DNA of 64,000 nt, from assembly GCF_000468035.1 (NCBI RefSeq), contig NZ_KI260523.1, positions 186,001 through 250,000 of the forward strand. The letters are read 5' to 3'. A model generated the notes under the pieces. It made no database searches, was not told where the DNA came from, and worked only from the letters and a program-made list of their open reading frames with translations. A program made the translations under genes and the position numbers. The first letter of the stretch is position 1. Each line of letters opens with the position of its first letter. This document shows positions 12,720 to 21,000 of the stretch, in pieces. This stretch comes from Selenomonas sp. oral taxon 892 str. F0426 (GTDB lineage: Bacteria > Bacillota > Negativicutes > Selenomonadales > Selenomonadaceae).

Positions 12720-14933
12720 TCAGTTTGTAAAGAAACGCCGTTCCCCGATCGCACCAATCTGTATGCCCTCAATGATGAGCGACGTACCATCCGCTGTCTC
12801 TCGTATCTGATCGAGTACATGTCGGAACTCCCAAGCCGCATCGGCATCCGAGAAATAGAGGCGCATATCTACATGATTTTCTTCATAAATACGGTTGATG
12901 AGTTCTACCGTGCCGATATTGTCCGTAAGCACACAGATACGGAGCCATGTTTCCTTCTTGACACGCTCAGTCTCCTCATCCTGGTGTGATTCGTCGTATA
13001 CATGAATATACGCGGGATATTCCGATGCCCCCATAAAGAGAGGCATAACAAAATTCATAGAGCGCTGTCCCTGCTGTGGTGCGGCATTCTCTCCCTCAAG
13101 TGCATTGCGCATAGTGAGTGCAAGAGCCGCAACATCTCTCCCCGCACGTTTGTACTGTTCCGCTGTCATGCCACGTGTCTTTACAAGATCAGACATCTGC
13201 ATAAACGCCCATAGACGTGGGAGATCTGGCATCTGCTGCTCAAGTGCCGCCTGACGTACTGTACCCGGAATGTTTTGCTGTGTCAGCTGAATGAGCTGCT
13301 GCAGCTGCTTTGCATCCGTCTCACTCAGGGTTTGGCTGCGTCCATTCATAAAGTTTTGCAGAATAAGTGCCTCACGTTGACTGAGATTTTCATTTTGTAA
13401 TAGTGTCTGTGCAAGATTCCGCAGAACATTCATCGTCTGCTGGGCATTTTCTGCGTTCTGTTTGGCAATTCTTGGAATCGTATTCTGCATCTCAGGTGAC
13501 TTTGCCTGTGCGGAACTTTGTTCGGGAGCTCCCTCCTTATTTGAAAGAGCTGTTTCACGTGATACCGAAGATGATGCATCTTCCGTCTGCAGGCTCATTT
13601 GAGGGCTCTGTAGAGGTGATCCCGCATTTTGAGCAGAACGTGTGGGCGAATTGTTGTTCAGCGCAGCCATTAAGTCAGCCTGCTTCGGCAGTGTACTGAT
13701 TGACGTATTCTGCGCAGGCTGTGATTGACCAGAATTATTCTGACCTTGCTGAATCTCTACTTGTGGACGGCCTTCCTGCCCAGACGTTGAGGGAACTTTA
13801 TGTAGCAAATTCGATGCCGTATTACTTTCTTTTCCCATGGATCCAGACGAGATTTGCTCCTGTGATGCAGCAGTTTCTCCCTGACGCAGCAACACATTCT
13901 GCCCCTCTGGCAATTTTCCAGAAGGGGTTGGATTTTCTGTCCCTGCCGACAGGGATTGCGTACGCTGATCTCCTGGTGCAGGCGGCTGTGCTCCCCCATC
14001 TGCACGCACTGTATTCTGTGAGATGTTTGCAGAGTTGGACGAAAGCTGCGTATTCTGCACTGGCGTATCAAGTGTATTCCTGAACACTGTTTCCTGAATC
14101 GTCGCTGGCACTGAATTTGCATTCGGGGCAGCAGAAGAAGGACGCGCCTCCTGATTGACTGCAGGGGACTGGTTAATGACAGACCCGGGTATTTCCTGCT
14201 TATCGGCATTCTGCAGCACCTGTTGTGCAGCACTTGTGTTATCGCGCGGCATAAGGAGCTGCACAAGCTGGTTCAAAAAGGAAAGTGAAGTCGCTCCTGC
14301 ACCACGAGCAGATGCGGCTGCTGATGTTGTTCCCTGTGCGTTCAGCTGCGAGAGGAATGTCTGCAGCTCTTTTGGCAGAAGCTCTGCATTTCCTGTATCA
14401 AGAAGTTGAAACGCCGCTTTCGTCAGCATAATCGGCTCGAATGTCCCGCCCGACTCCCGTGCCAGTGCGGTCTTTAATCCGCTGAGAAGCGCTGCCAAAT
14501 CATCTCCGACCCGTGGTATGCTGTCCCCCGTTTCTGCCAGCGTGCCCAACTGATTGAGCATACGTGCCAGAGTTGTCAGCTGATCGGTTGAGAAGCGCTG
14601 ACTGGCGGCGGTACTGCCAAGTCCCTGCCCCAGAGTCGTTTCAATGGAAAAGGACTGGCGTATCATATTCTGAATGACTTCTTTGAGTTCCTGCGGCATC
14701 TGCTGTACATTCGTCTGCTGACGTCCGCTGATCTTCGATAAGACCTCCGCCATGTGATCAATAGCTGTTTCGATTGAGACATTCGTCCGTTGACTGAATG
14801 CGGCAGACGAATCTCCGCCCTGATCTCCGCGGCTCTGAACACCTTCGGTCATTCTTCCCTGCGAAATTGGAGGAGCAGCTGGTATTACGGGGGATGCTGT
14901 TGTTGTGTTTGCTTCCATCGACACGGTGTTCAC
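12720..14933 (-). CDS. FliK-like protein with C-terminal flagellar hook-length control domain (YlqG type)
   Basis: 737 aa. A long N-terminal and central part is rich in Gln, Ser, Asn, Ala and Pro and looks disordered, with a Gln-rich helical stretch near 500-560. The C-terminal ~110 residues resemble the FliK C-terminal domain (ETWLRICVLTDNIGTVELIN, then a VDMRLYFSDADAAWEFRHVL helix). In flagella this domain talks to FlhB-C to switch export specificity, and a stand-alone FlhB-C is encoded next. No other flagellar gene is in the window. The start is uncertain: a GTG at 14933 has AAGG two bases before it, and an ATG at 14918 has no good ribosome site. Function unproven. Confidence 0.7.
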   Translation of the reverse strand: MNTVSMEANTTTASPVIPAAPPISQGRMTEGVQSRGDQGGDSSAAFSQRTNVSIETAIDHMAEVLSKISGRQQTNVQQMPQELKEVIQNMIRQSFSIETTLGQGLGSTAASQRFSTDQLTTLARMLNQLGTLAETGDSIPRVGDDLAALLSGLKTALARESGGTFEPIMLTKAAFQLLDTGNAELLPKELQTFLSQLNAQGTTSAAASARGAGATSLSFLNQLVQLLMPRDNTSAAQQVLQNADKQEIPGSVINQSPAVNQEARPSSAAPNANSVPATIQETVFRNTLDTPVQNTQLSSNSANISQNTVRADGGAQPPAPGDQRTQSLSAGTENPTPSGKLPEGQNVLLRQGETAASQEQISSGSMGKESNTASNLLHKVPSTSGQEGRPQVEIQQGQNNSGQSQPAQNTSISTLPKQADLMAALNNNSPTRSAQNAGSPLQSPQMSLQTEDASSSVSRETALSNKEGAPEQSSAQAKSPEMQNTIPRIAKQNAENAQQTMNVLRNLAQTLLQNENLSQREALILQNFMNGRSQTLSETDAKQLQQLIQLTQQNIPGTVRQAALEQQMPDLPRLWAFMQMSDLVKTRGMTAEQYKRAGRDVAALALTMRNALEGENAAPQQGQRSMNFVMPLFMGASEYPAYIHVYDESHQDEETERVKKETWLRICVLTDNIGTVELINRIYEENHVDMRLYFSDADAAWEFRHVLDQIRETADGTSLIIEGIQIGAIGERRFFTN

Positions 14934-14947
14934 TGCCTTTTCTGTTA

Positions 14948-15712
14948 TTATGGAATCACTGATAAATTTAGCATGGAACGTATTGGTTCAAATGACTTGC
15001 GATGGATAGGGCACACTCCGTATTTTCGAATTGCATCGATATGCTCACGCGTTCCATAGCCTTTATGCTGTGCAAAGCCATAGTTTGGATATTCCCTATC
15101 GTAATCTTCCATCAGACGATCACGCATCACCTTCGCTAGAATGGACGCCGCTGCTATCGAGGCCGACTTGGCGTCTCCCTTAATGATGGACTGCGACGGC
15201 ATGGGTAGTTTTGGCAGTTCGACAGCATCAATCAACACCTCTTTCGGTGCAGGAGAAAGTCTGGCAATCGCCTCATACATCCCCATCCTGGTTGCCTGCA
15301 GGATATTCATACGATCAATCGTTTCTGAATCGACCAGTGCAACATGATAGGAAACGGCTGCATCCATGATCTGAGCAAAGAGTTCCTCACGCACAACATG
15401 TGAGAGCTTCTTCGAGTCATTGAGACGAGGCAAATGATAATCCAACGGCAGAACAACTGCTGCGACAGAAACAGGTCCTGCGAGTGGCCCACGTCCAGCC
15501 TCATCGACACCGGCAACAATCGTACGTCCCGCCTGTGCGGCAATACGTTCATACATATACATTGTGTGGAGTCGTTCGCGTTCTCTTTTTTCACGTTCAT
15601 AGCGACGAAGAATTGTCTGCACAGATTTTCGAGAATCGCTTCGACAGGATTCAATAAATTCTTCGGTGATTTCACCTTGACGAAATACGTTCTCTATTTC
15701 TTTTATCGTCAT
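14948..15712 (-). CDS. rnhB: Ribonuclease HII
   Basis: 254 aa. Cuts RNA in RNA-DNA hybrids and starts removal of misincorporated ribonucleotides. The catalytic site is in GVDEAGRGPLAGP (Asp70, Glu71), with a later Asp in VLIDAV and GDAKSASIAAASILAK. The N-terminal extension (MTIKEIENVF, RKSVQTILRRYE) is the one seen in Firmicute RnhB and fixes the start at this ATG rather than an earlier in-frame codon. The first 41 bases overlap the end of rbgA. Confidence 0.95.
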   Translation of the reverse strand: MTIKEIENVFRQGEITEEFIESCRSDSRKSVQTILRRYEREKRERERLHTMYMYERIAAQAGRTIVAGVDEAGRGPLAGPVSVAAVVLPLDYHLPRLNDSKKLSHVVREELFAQIMDAAVSYHVALVDSETIDRMNILQATRMGMYEAIARLSPAPKEVLIDAVELPKLPMPSQSIIKGDAKSASIAAASILAKVMRDRLMEDYDREYPNYGFAQHKGYGTREHIDAIRKYGVCPIHRKSFEPIRSMLNLSVIP

Positions 15713-16628
15713 TTTCGCTATTTCCTTTACCGCACTCGCTTGTGTCGGGGGCACTCGGCAAAACATCCAATATGACTCTTCCCAGTCGTCCGCTGCGAAA
15801 ATCTGTCAGTACAATCTGCTCAGCCTTTTCATAGTCGATCTTTCCGCCGGCACGCAAACAGCCGCGGTTGCGTCCGATGATCTCGAGCAACTCCAAACCA
15901 CTTGTCAGTTCCTCATCCAGTCGATATCGTTCCTTGAGATCGGACGGGGACTTTATGCGAAGCGTATCCAGAAGCAGGAGGACAACGCTTGACACATCGT
16001 AGACATTATCGTTGATCGCCCCCGTGAACGCGAGGTGAAGAGCCGCCTGCTGATCTTCAAACTTCGGCCAGAGAATTCCCGGCATGTCGAGAAGCTCCAG
16101 CTGCGCGCCGAGGCGAATCCACTGCTTCGCCCGTGTAACACCGGGGCGATTCTCGACCTTCGTTTTCGCCCCCCCCGACAGACGATTGATGAGAGAAGAC
16201 TTTCCCACATTTGGAATTCCAAGGATCATGCAGCGTGCCGCGCGAGCCTTTGCTCCGTGCTGTACAAGTTTATCCGTTTTGGGCTTCGCACATTTCGCAA
16301 TTGCCTGAACGAGTTCCTTGACGCCACGTCCCTTGACTGCATCGACCGGAACCGCCGTAACTCCTTGTTCGGCAAAATGTTTGACCCATGCGCGCGTTGC
16401 CGTCTCATCCGCAAGATCAGCTTTATTAAGGACAATAACGCGCGGCTTCCCTCCGATGATCTCACGCAGTATAGGATTCGCAGAACTCATCGGAATCCGT
16501 GCATCGAGAAGTTCCACCACCACATCGACGAGTTTCAGATTCTCCTTGACCAAACGCTCCGCCTTGCGCATGTGTCCCGGGTACCACTGGAGGCTTGGAA
16601 TATCAATTATGTTGTCATGATCCGTCAT
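15672..16628 (-). CDS. rbgA: Ribosome biogenesis GTPase RbgA (YlqF)
   Basis: 318 aa circularly permuted GTPase needed for late 50S assembly in Firmicutes. The motif order is permuted as expected: G4 NKADLAD first (about 71-77), then G1 GIPNVGKSSLIN (about 138-149) and G3 DMPGI (about 181). The N terminus has the family's QWYPGHMRKAER. The C-terminal ANTAR-like region is present; the last ~30 residues are charged and overlap rnhB. AAAGGA lies 9 bases before the ATG. First gene of the rbgA-rnhB-ylqG unit. Confidence 0.95.
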   Translation of the reverse strand: MTDHDNIIDIPSLQWYPGHMRKAERLVKENLKLVDVVVELLDARIPMSSANPILREIIGGKPRVIVLNKADLADETATRAWVKHFAEQGVTAVPVDAVKGRGVKELVQAIAKCAKPKTDKLVQHGAKARAARCMILGIPNVGKSSLINRLSGGAKTKVENRPGVTRAKQWIRLGAQLELLDMPGILWPKFEDQQAALHLAFTGAINDNVYDVSSVVLLLLDTLRIKSPSDLKERYRLDEELTSGLELLEIIGRNRGCLRAGGKIDYEKAEQIVLTDFRSGRLGRVILDVLPSAPDTSECGKGNSENDDKRNRERISSR

Positions 16629-16753
16629 TATATATTTTCCTTTCGAGTCATGATTTTACTCTATTTTTCATTATGATCAATACTATACCATATTTTAGAA
16701 AAAAACCCCACAAACGAAGAATGTGGCAGACAAAAGGCAAAAGAAAGGGGTTA

Positions 16754-16782
16754 TTGAAATGCTTCATGATTTACGCTATAAT
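16754..16782 (+). promoter_or_regulatory. Promoter of lysC
   Basis: -35 TTGAAA (16754-16759), 17-base spacer, -10 TATAAT (16777-16782), about 50 bases before the lysC ATG. The 207-base gap between rbgA and lysC holds this promoter and otherwise AT-rich DNA; no riboswitch fold was recognised. Confidence 0.85.
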
Positions 16783-16835
16783 GCGTTAAGCATTCACCAT
16801 TATGGGAATCACATCAAACCATAGGGGGACATTAT

Positions 16836-18068
16836 ATGGCACTAATTGTAAAAAAATTTGGCGGCAGCTCCGTGGCAACGCCTGAAAAAATTAAAAATGT
16901 AGCAAAGCGAATTTTGAGTGATAAAGCCCCCGATGACCGCATTGTCATGGTCGTATCGGCAATGGGTGACACAACGGATAATCTCATCGCCCTCGCCGGA
17001 GAAGTTGTAGAAAAGCCCTATCACTATGCACGCGAAATGGATATGCTCATGACGACAGGCGAGCAGGTCTCCATTGCGCTTCTTGCAATGGCGTTTCATT
17101 CCATGGGACAGCCCGCAATCTCTCTCACAGGAGCAATGGCAGGTATGCGAACGGACAGTGCCCATACAAAGGGGCGTATCCTCGGACTCCATCCAGAGCG
17201 TATTCATGAAGAACTAAACAAGGGCAACATCGTCGTCATTGCAGGCTTTCAGGGAACGGATGACGCTGGCAATCCCGTCACCCTCGGACGTGGCGGCTCG
17301 GACACCTCTGCCGTAGCAATTGCCGGTGCCATCGGAGCAGATACCTGCGAGATTTACACCGATGTTGATGGAATCTACTCGGCGGATCCGCGCGTTGCAA
17401 AGGGTGCTCGCCGTATGAAAGAAATTACCTACAATGAGATGCTGGAGATGGCGCGTCTCGGTGCTGGCGTCATGCAGCCGCGCTCCGTGGAGATGGGGCA
17501 GCTCTATGGAATCCCCATTCACGTTCGTTCAACCTTTACTTCGGAGCCAGGTACCATCATTAGGGAGGAATACACAGTGGAAGAAAAGTCCTTTATCATT
17601 CGCGGCGTTACGCATGACGAACATGTCTCCAAGATCACTGTCCTTGGGGTTTCCAATGTCCCCGGAATCGTTCACACGATCTTCTCTGCCCTTGCAGACG
17701 CAAACATTGTGGTTGACATGATTGTGCAGAGCGTTCGCAGTGCAGAGTCAAACGTGACGGATGTCGTATTCACGGTTGCCACGATTGATGCCGAAGAGGC
17801 TCGCCAGGTAGTTGAGGGAATTGCAGGTGAAATTAAGGCCTCTGCGGTCGCCATTGACAACGATGTAGCAAAGGTTTCCATCGTTGGCGCGAGTATGCTA
17901 GGCAATCCTGGTATCGCGGCACGCATGTTCGGTGCGCTTTCGAATGCTGATATCAACATTGAAATCATCAGCACCTCCGAAATCAGCATCTCATGTCTCA
18001 TCAAGGGGGGCAGTGTGAAGGATGCGGTCAACCGTATTCACGACGAGTTCTTCCCAGGAGCAGCATAA
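16836..18068 (+). CDS. lysC: Aspartate kinase
   Basis: 410 aa, monofunctional class. Phosphorylates L-aspartate, the entry to the lysine, threonine and methionine pathways. Catalytic signature KFGGSSVA at residues 7-14, then GRGGSDTSAVAIAGAI near 151-166. Two ACT domains occupy the C-terminal third (ITVLGVSNVPGIVHTIF and VSIVGASMLGNPGIAARMF), the usual site of amino-acid feedback. AGGGGGA lies before the ATG. Its partner enzymes Hom and ThrB are encoded at 43.4-45.7 kb on the other strand. Confidence 0.96.
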   Translation: MALIVKKFGGSSVATPEKIKNVAKRILSDKAPDDRIVMVVSAMGDTTDNLIALAGEVVEKPYHYAREMDMLMTTGEQVSIALLAMAFHSMGQPAISLTGAMAGMRTDSAHTKGRILGLHPERIHEELNKGNIVVIAGFQGTDDAGNPVTLGRGGSDTSAVAIAGAIGADTCEIYTDVDGIYSADPRVAKGARRMKEITYNEMLEMARLGAGVMQPRSVEMGQLYGIPIHVRSTFTSEPGTIIREEYTVEEKSFIIRGVTHDEHVSKITVLGVSNVPGIVHTIFSALADANIVVDMIVQSVRSAESNVTDVVFTVATIDAEEARQVVEGIAGEIKASAVAIDNDVAKVSIVGASMLGNPGIAARMFGALSNADINIEIISTSEISISCLIKGGSVKDAVNRIHDEFFPGAA

Positions 18069-18144
18069 GAATACTTGTATACACCTATCTATGATGTGGA
18101 CATAGGTAGTATAACAAGCTATCATCATAACGTATATGGAAAAA

Positions 18145-18170
18145 AGCACGGACTAAAAAAAGTCCGTGCT
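18145..18170 (+). other. Hairpin between lysC and the aminotransferase gene
   Basis: Perfect 10-bp stem AGCACGGACT / AGTCCGTGCT with a six-A loop, preceded by five A and followed by TTCAAA. It looks like a weak terminator or attenuator: the stem is strong but the T tract is short. It ends about 10 bases before the AAGGAG of the next gene. Confidence 0.55.
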
Positions 18171-18198
18171 TTCAAAATGCAAAGGAGAGCGTATACAA

Positions 18199-19440
18199 AT
18201 GGCTATTCAGATGGCGGCATCACATGCGGCATCAAGGAGACTCAAGGATGCGATTTTTGGCGCTGCTGCTGCATGCCGTGCAGCAGTCGCAGTACATGGC
18301 GAAGAGCGTGTCGTGAATGCGACCATTGGCGCAGTGATGGATGATGCAGGAAAACTAGCTCATCTCCCCACGGTTGAGCGCGTATTTCGCAGTCTTTCCA
18401 TCGAGGATTATATCGCCTATGCACCAATTTCCGGTCTGCCGGAATATCTGGAGGCAGCGATCGACATCACGTTTGCAGGCAATCGCCCTGCAGGCTATCT
18501 CGGCGCGATTGCAACGGCGGGTGGAACGGGCGCACTGCGCACCGCCGTCGATAACTATGTAGAAAAGGGCGATCAGGTGCTCACCTCAGATTGGTTCTGG
18601 GGAACGTACAATGTCATATGTCAGGAACTCGGCTCCTCTGTGACAAACTTCCAACTCTTTGATGAAACAAACAATTTCAATCACACGGCATTTGCTTGTG
18701 CAGTTGATGACCTCTTCAAAAAGCAGGACAGTCTGCTCATCATCCTCAATACGCCGGCGCACAACCCAACCGGTTACAGTCTTTCCTCAGAGGACTGGGA
18801 TCATGTGCTGGACTGTGTGAAAAAGCACGCTGCAGCAGGAAAAAAAGTACATCTGCTGGTTGATATCGCATATATTGACTTTGCCGGTGAAAAGTTCGAA
18901 ACACGTGCGTTTATGCAGAAATTTGCCGATCTGCCGGACAACATTCTGACACTCTTCGCATTCTCCATGTCCAAGGCGTATACGTTCTACGGTCAGCGAT
19001 GCGGTGCGCTTATTGCCCTCTCATCGAATAAGTCTGTGATTGATGAGTTTGATGAGATCAGCAAGTATGCGGCACGCGCAACATGGTCGAATATCAATCG
19101 CGGTGCGATGACTCTCCTCACGCGTATTCAGGAGGACAAGGAGGCGTATGCCTCCTATGAGGTGGAGCGCGATGCCCTCTATCACCTTGTGCAGGAACGC
19201 GGCGACATCTTTATGCAGGAAGCTGCAGCATGTGGGCTCCCCGCCCTCCCCTACAAGGGAGGTTTCTTCCTCGCCGTTCCTGCAGCAGATCCACAGGCGG
19301 TCTGCGACCTGCTCCACGAAGATCTAATCTTTGCCGTCCCCCTCAAGATGGGGGTACGTATCGCCGCATGCTCCGTTCCGCGTGCAAAAATGCACGGCGT
19401 CGCAGAAAAAGTGAAGCGTGCCATGGATAAAATGCCTTGA
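18199..19440 (+). CDS. Class I/II pyridoxal-phosphate aminotransferase (aspartate/aromatic type)
   Basis: 413 aa. The PLP lysine is in FAFSMSKAYTFYGQRCG, and the substrate/cofactor loop NTPAHNPTGYSLS is typical of fold-type I aminotransferases (Asn-Pro-x-Gly). The C terminus carries the conserved Arg region (MGVRIAACSVPRAKM). Start chosen at the ATG of MAIQMAASHAASR, 11 bases after AAGGAG; an earlier in-frame TTG would add 11 residues without a ribosome site. Sitting after lysC suggests aspartate or aromatic amino acid transamination, but the exact substrate cannot be told from sequence. Confidence 0.88.
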   Translation: MAIQMAASHAASRRLKDAIFGAAAACRAAVAVHGEERVVNATIGAVMDDAGKLAHLPTVERVFRSLSIEDYIAYAPISGLPEYLEAAIDITFAGNRPAGYLGAIATAGGTGALRTAVDNYVEKGDQVLTSDWFWGTYNVICQELGSSVTNFQLFDETNNFNHTAFACAVDDLFKKQDSLLIILNTPAHNPTGYSLSSEDWDHVLDCVKKHAAAGKKVHLLVDIAYIDFAGEKFETRAFMQKFADLPDNILTLFAFSMSKAYTFYGQRCGALIALSSNKSVIDEFDEISKYAARATWSNINRGAMTLLTRIQEDKEAYASYEVERDALYHLVQERGDIFMQEAAACGLPALPYKGGFFLAVPAADPQAVCDLLHEDLIFAVPLKMGVRIAACSVPRAKMHGVAEKVKRAMDKMP

Positions 19441-19465
19441 CATTCCGATCAAAATTTCATAGAAT
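19437..19465 (+). promoter_or_regulatory. Promoter of rplM-rpsI
   Basis: -35 TTGACA (19437-19442) overlaps the stop codon of the preceding gene; 17-base spacer; -10 TAGAAT (19460-19465). It leaves a leader of roughly 95 bases before rplM. Confidence 0.8.
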
Positions 19466-19568
19466 AGCGACGTGTGATATTTTTTCATGTATCCATTAGC
19501 CCCGGAGGCGTGAGCGGATATCGCATCAACTCATTATAGAAATTTCTTGCTCTCTAGGGGGGAATTAC

Positions 19569-20009
19569 GTGAAAACCACGGTTATGGCAAAAGCTGCCGA
19601 TATTGAACGCAAGTGGTACGTTGTAGACGCAGAGAATCAGACGGTCGGACGTCTCGCAGCAGAGATTGCGAAGGTTCTGCGCGGCAAGAACAAACCCATC
19701 TACACACCGCACGTCGACACCGGCGATTATGTCATTGTTATCAATGCAGAGAAAGTGAAATTTACGGGAAAGAAGCTGACGGACAAGACTTACTTCCGTC
19801 ACTCCGGATATCAGGGCGGTACGACGTTCACGACTGCCGGTCAGATGCTTGAGCGCTTCCCTACCCGCGTCATCGAACACGCTGTCAAGGGTATGCTGCC
19901 AAAAAACAGCCTTGGTGCCCAGATCTTCCGTAAACTCAACGTTTACGTTGGACCAGAGCATCCCCACGCAGCACAGAAACCTGAACCGCTGGCGTTTGAC
20001 ATTCGCTGA
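19569..20009 (+). CDS. rplM: 50S ribosomal protein L13
   Basis: 146 aa, slightly longer than E. coli L13 because of the first few residues. Family motifs: [17 protein letters not shown] and [19 protein letters not shown], then [10 protein letters not shown]. The GTG start has AGGGGGGA 5 bases upstream. A leader of about 95 bases lies between promoter and gene. Some Firmicutes have an L13 autoregulatory leader there, but I could not recognise its consensus. Followed by rpsI after 26 bases, the near-universal L13-S9 operon. Confidence 0.97.
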   Translation: MKTTVMAKAADIERKWYVVDAENQTVGRLAAEIAKVLRGKNKPIYTPHVDTGDYVIVINAEKVKFTGKKLTDKTYFRHSGYQGGTTFTTAGQMLERFPTRVIEHAVKGMLPKNSLGAQIFRKLNVYVGPEHPHAAQKPEPLAFDIR

Positions 20010-20035
20010 GTTTCGTAAAAGGAGGAATCTGTTCG

Positions 20036-20428
20036 ATGGCACAAGTCACTTACTACGGCACGGGTCGCCGCAAGACCTCGGTTGCGCGCGTTCGCCTCGT
20101 TCCCGGCGACGGCAAAGTTACAATTAACGGCCGCGAAATGGCAGAATACTTTGGTCTCAAGACGCTTGAACTCATTGTTCGTCAGCCGCTCAACCTGACC
20201 GAGACCGTTGATAAATACGACGTTATTGCCAATGTGTCCGGCGGTGGTGCATCTGGTCAGGCCGGTGCGATTCGCCACGGCATTACACGCGCACTCATTG
20301 AAATGGATGCAGAGCTGCGCCCTGCCCTTAAGAAGGCTGGTTTTGTCACACGCGATCCGCGCGAGAAGGAACGCCGCAAGTACGGTCTCAAGAAGGCACG
20401 TAAGGCATCCCAGTTCTCAAAGCGTTAA
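20036..20428 (+). CDS. rpsI: 30S ribosomal protein S9
   Basis: 130 aa, standard length. Begins with [19 protein letters not shown], contains the [15 protein letters not shown] motif and ends in the basic tail [12 protein letters not shown] that reaches the P-site tRNA. AGGAGG precedes the ATG. A strong terminator follows directly. Confidence 0.98.
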   Translation: MAQVTYYGTGRRKTSVARVRLVPGDGKVTINGREMAEYFGLKTLELIVRQPLNLTETVDKYDVIANVSGGGASGQAGAIRHGITRALIEMDAELRPALKKAGFVTRDPREKERRKYGLKKARKASQFSKR

Positions 20429-20447
20429 TCTGCATTTTGCACAATAC

Positions 20448-20480
20448 AAAATCCCTTTCTCATGTGAGAAGGGATTTTTT
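20448..20480 (+). terminator. Intrinsic terminator of rplM-rpsI
   Basis: Stem AATCCCTTTCTCA / TGAGAAGGGATT (one base bulged) followed by TTTTTT, 20 bases after the rpsI stop. Confidence 0.9.
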
Positions 20481-20482
20481 GT

Positions 20483-20511
20483 TTGACTTTTTTTTGTTTT
20501 TAACATATTAT
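20483..20511 (+). promoter_or_regulatory. Promoter of the Rrf2-family regulator
   Basis: -35 TTGACT (20483-20488), 17-base spacer, -10 TATTAT (20506-20511), 40 bases before the ATG. An AT-rich TTAACATATTATATTGATA stretch around the -10 could also carry an operator for self-regulation, which is common in this family. Confidence 0.7.
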
Positions 20512-20551
20512 ATTGATAGAAAAACTATGTTTTATGAAAGAGGATGAGTTC

Positions 20552-20995
20552 ATGAAGATTTCTGCAAAAGGTCGCTATGGTATTGCCGCAATGGTCTTTT
20601 TGGCACGTAATTACGATGCCTCCTCTCCGATCACAATCATCAGCATATCAGAGCATCTTGGCATTTCTAAAATATACCTTGAGCAGGTATTCTCTCTGCT
20701 CAAGCGAAGCAAGCTTGTCACCTCGATCAAGGGATCACAGGGGGGGTATCAGCTCTCACGTCATCCGCGTCAAATCACGGCCTACGATATTCTCTCCTCA
20801 ATTGAGATCTCGCTCATTGAAAAGACAGGTCTCTCCTCGGAGAAGATGGAATCACTCAATTATATTCTTGCCCACGAGGTTTTTGATGTACTCGATAAAT
20901 CCATCTTTGAAACCCTGAGCGCCATTACGCTGGAGGAGCTCTTGGCTGCATTGAATCGTGAGCAAGGCGTCGAAAATCTAATGTACTTTATCTGA
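20552..20995 (+). CDS. Rrf2-family transcriptional regulator
   Basis: 147 aa. N-terminal winged helix of the Rrf2 type (MKISAKGRYGIAAMVFLA, then ISISEHLGISKIYLEQVFSLLKRSKLVTSIKGSQGGYQL). IscR and NsrR hold an Fe-S cluster through three cysteines; this protein has no cysteine at all, so it is closer in design to CymR-like members, which sense through a partner protein. Start set at MKISAKGRYG because GAGGATGA precedes it and the family begins this way. It converges with a DUF445 gene only 5 bases away. Targets unknown. Confidence 0.85.
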   Translation: MKISAKGRYGIAAMVFLARNYDASSPITIISISEHLGISKIYLEQVFSLLKRSKLVTSIKGSQGGYQLSRHPRQITAYDILSSIEISLIEKTGLSSEKMESLNYILAHEVFDVLDKSIFETLSAITLEELLAALNREQGVENLMYFI

Positions 20996-21000
20996 TTTCT

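Noticed and set aside
16169-16176. Run of eight C within rbgA as a slippage site
   Set aside because: It encodes Gly-Gly-Ala beside the GTPase loop and is likely ordinary codon use; the frame is intact.
18075-18344. 89-codon + strand frame between lysC and the aminotransferase
   Set aside because: It crosses the hairpin and overlaps the real gene out of frame; Cys/Arg-rich composition looks random.
19472-19568. L13 autoregulatory leader
   Set aside because: Length and position would fit, but I could not match the known L13-leader consensus, so it is only mentioned under rplM.
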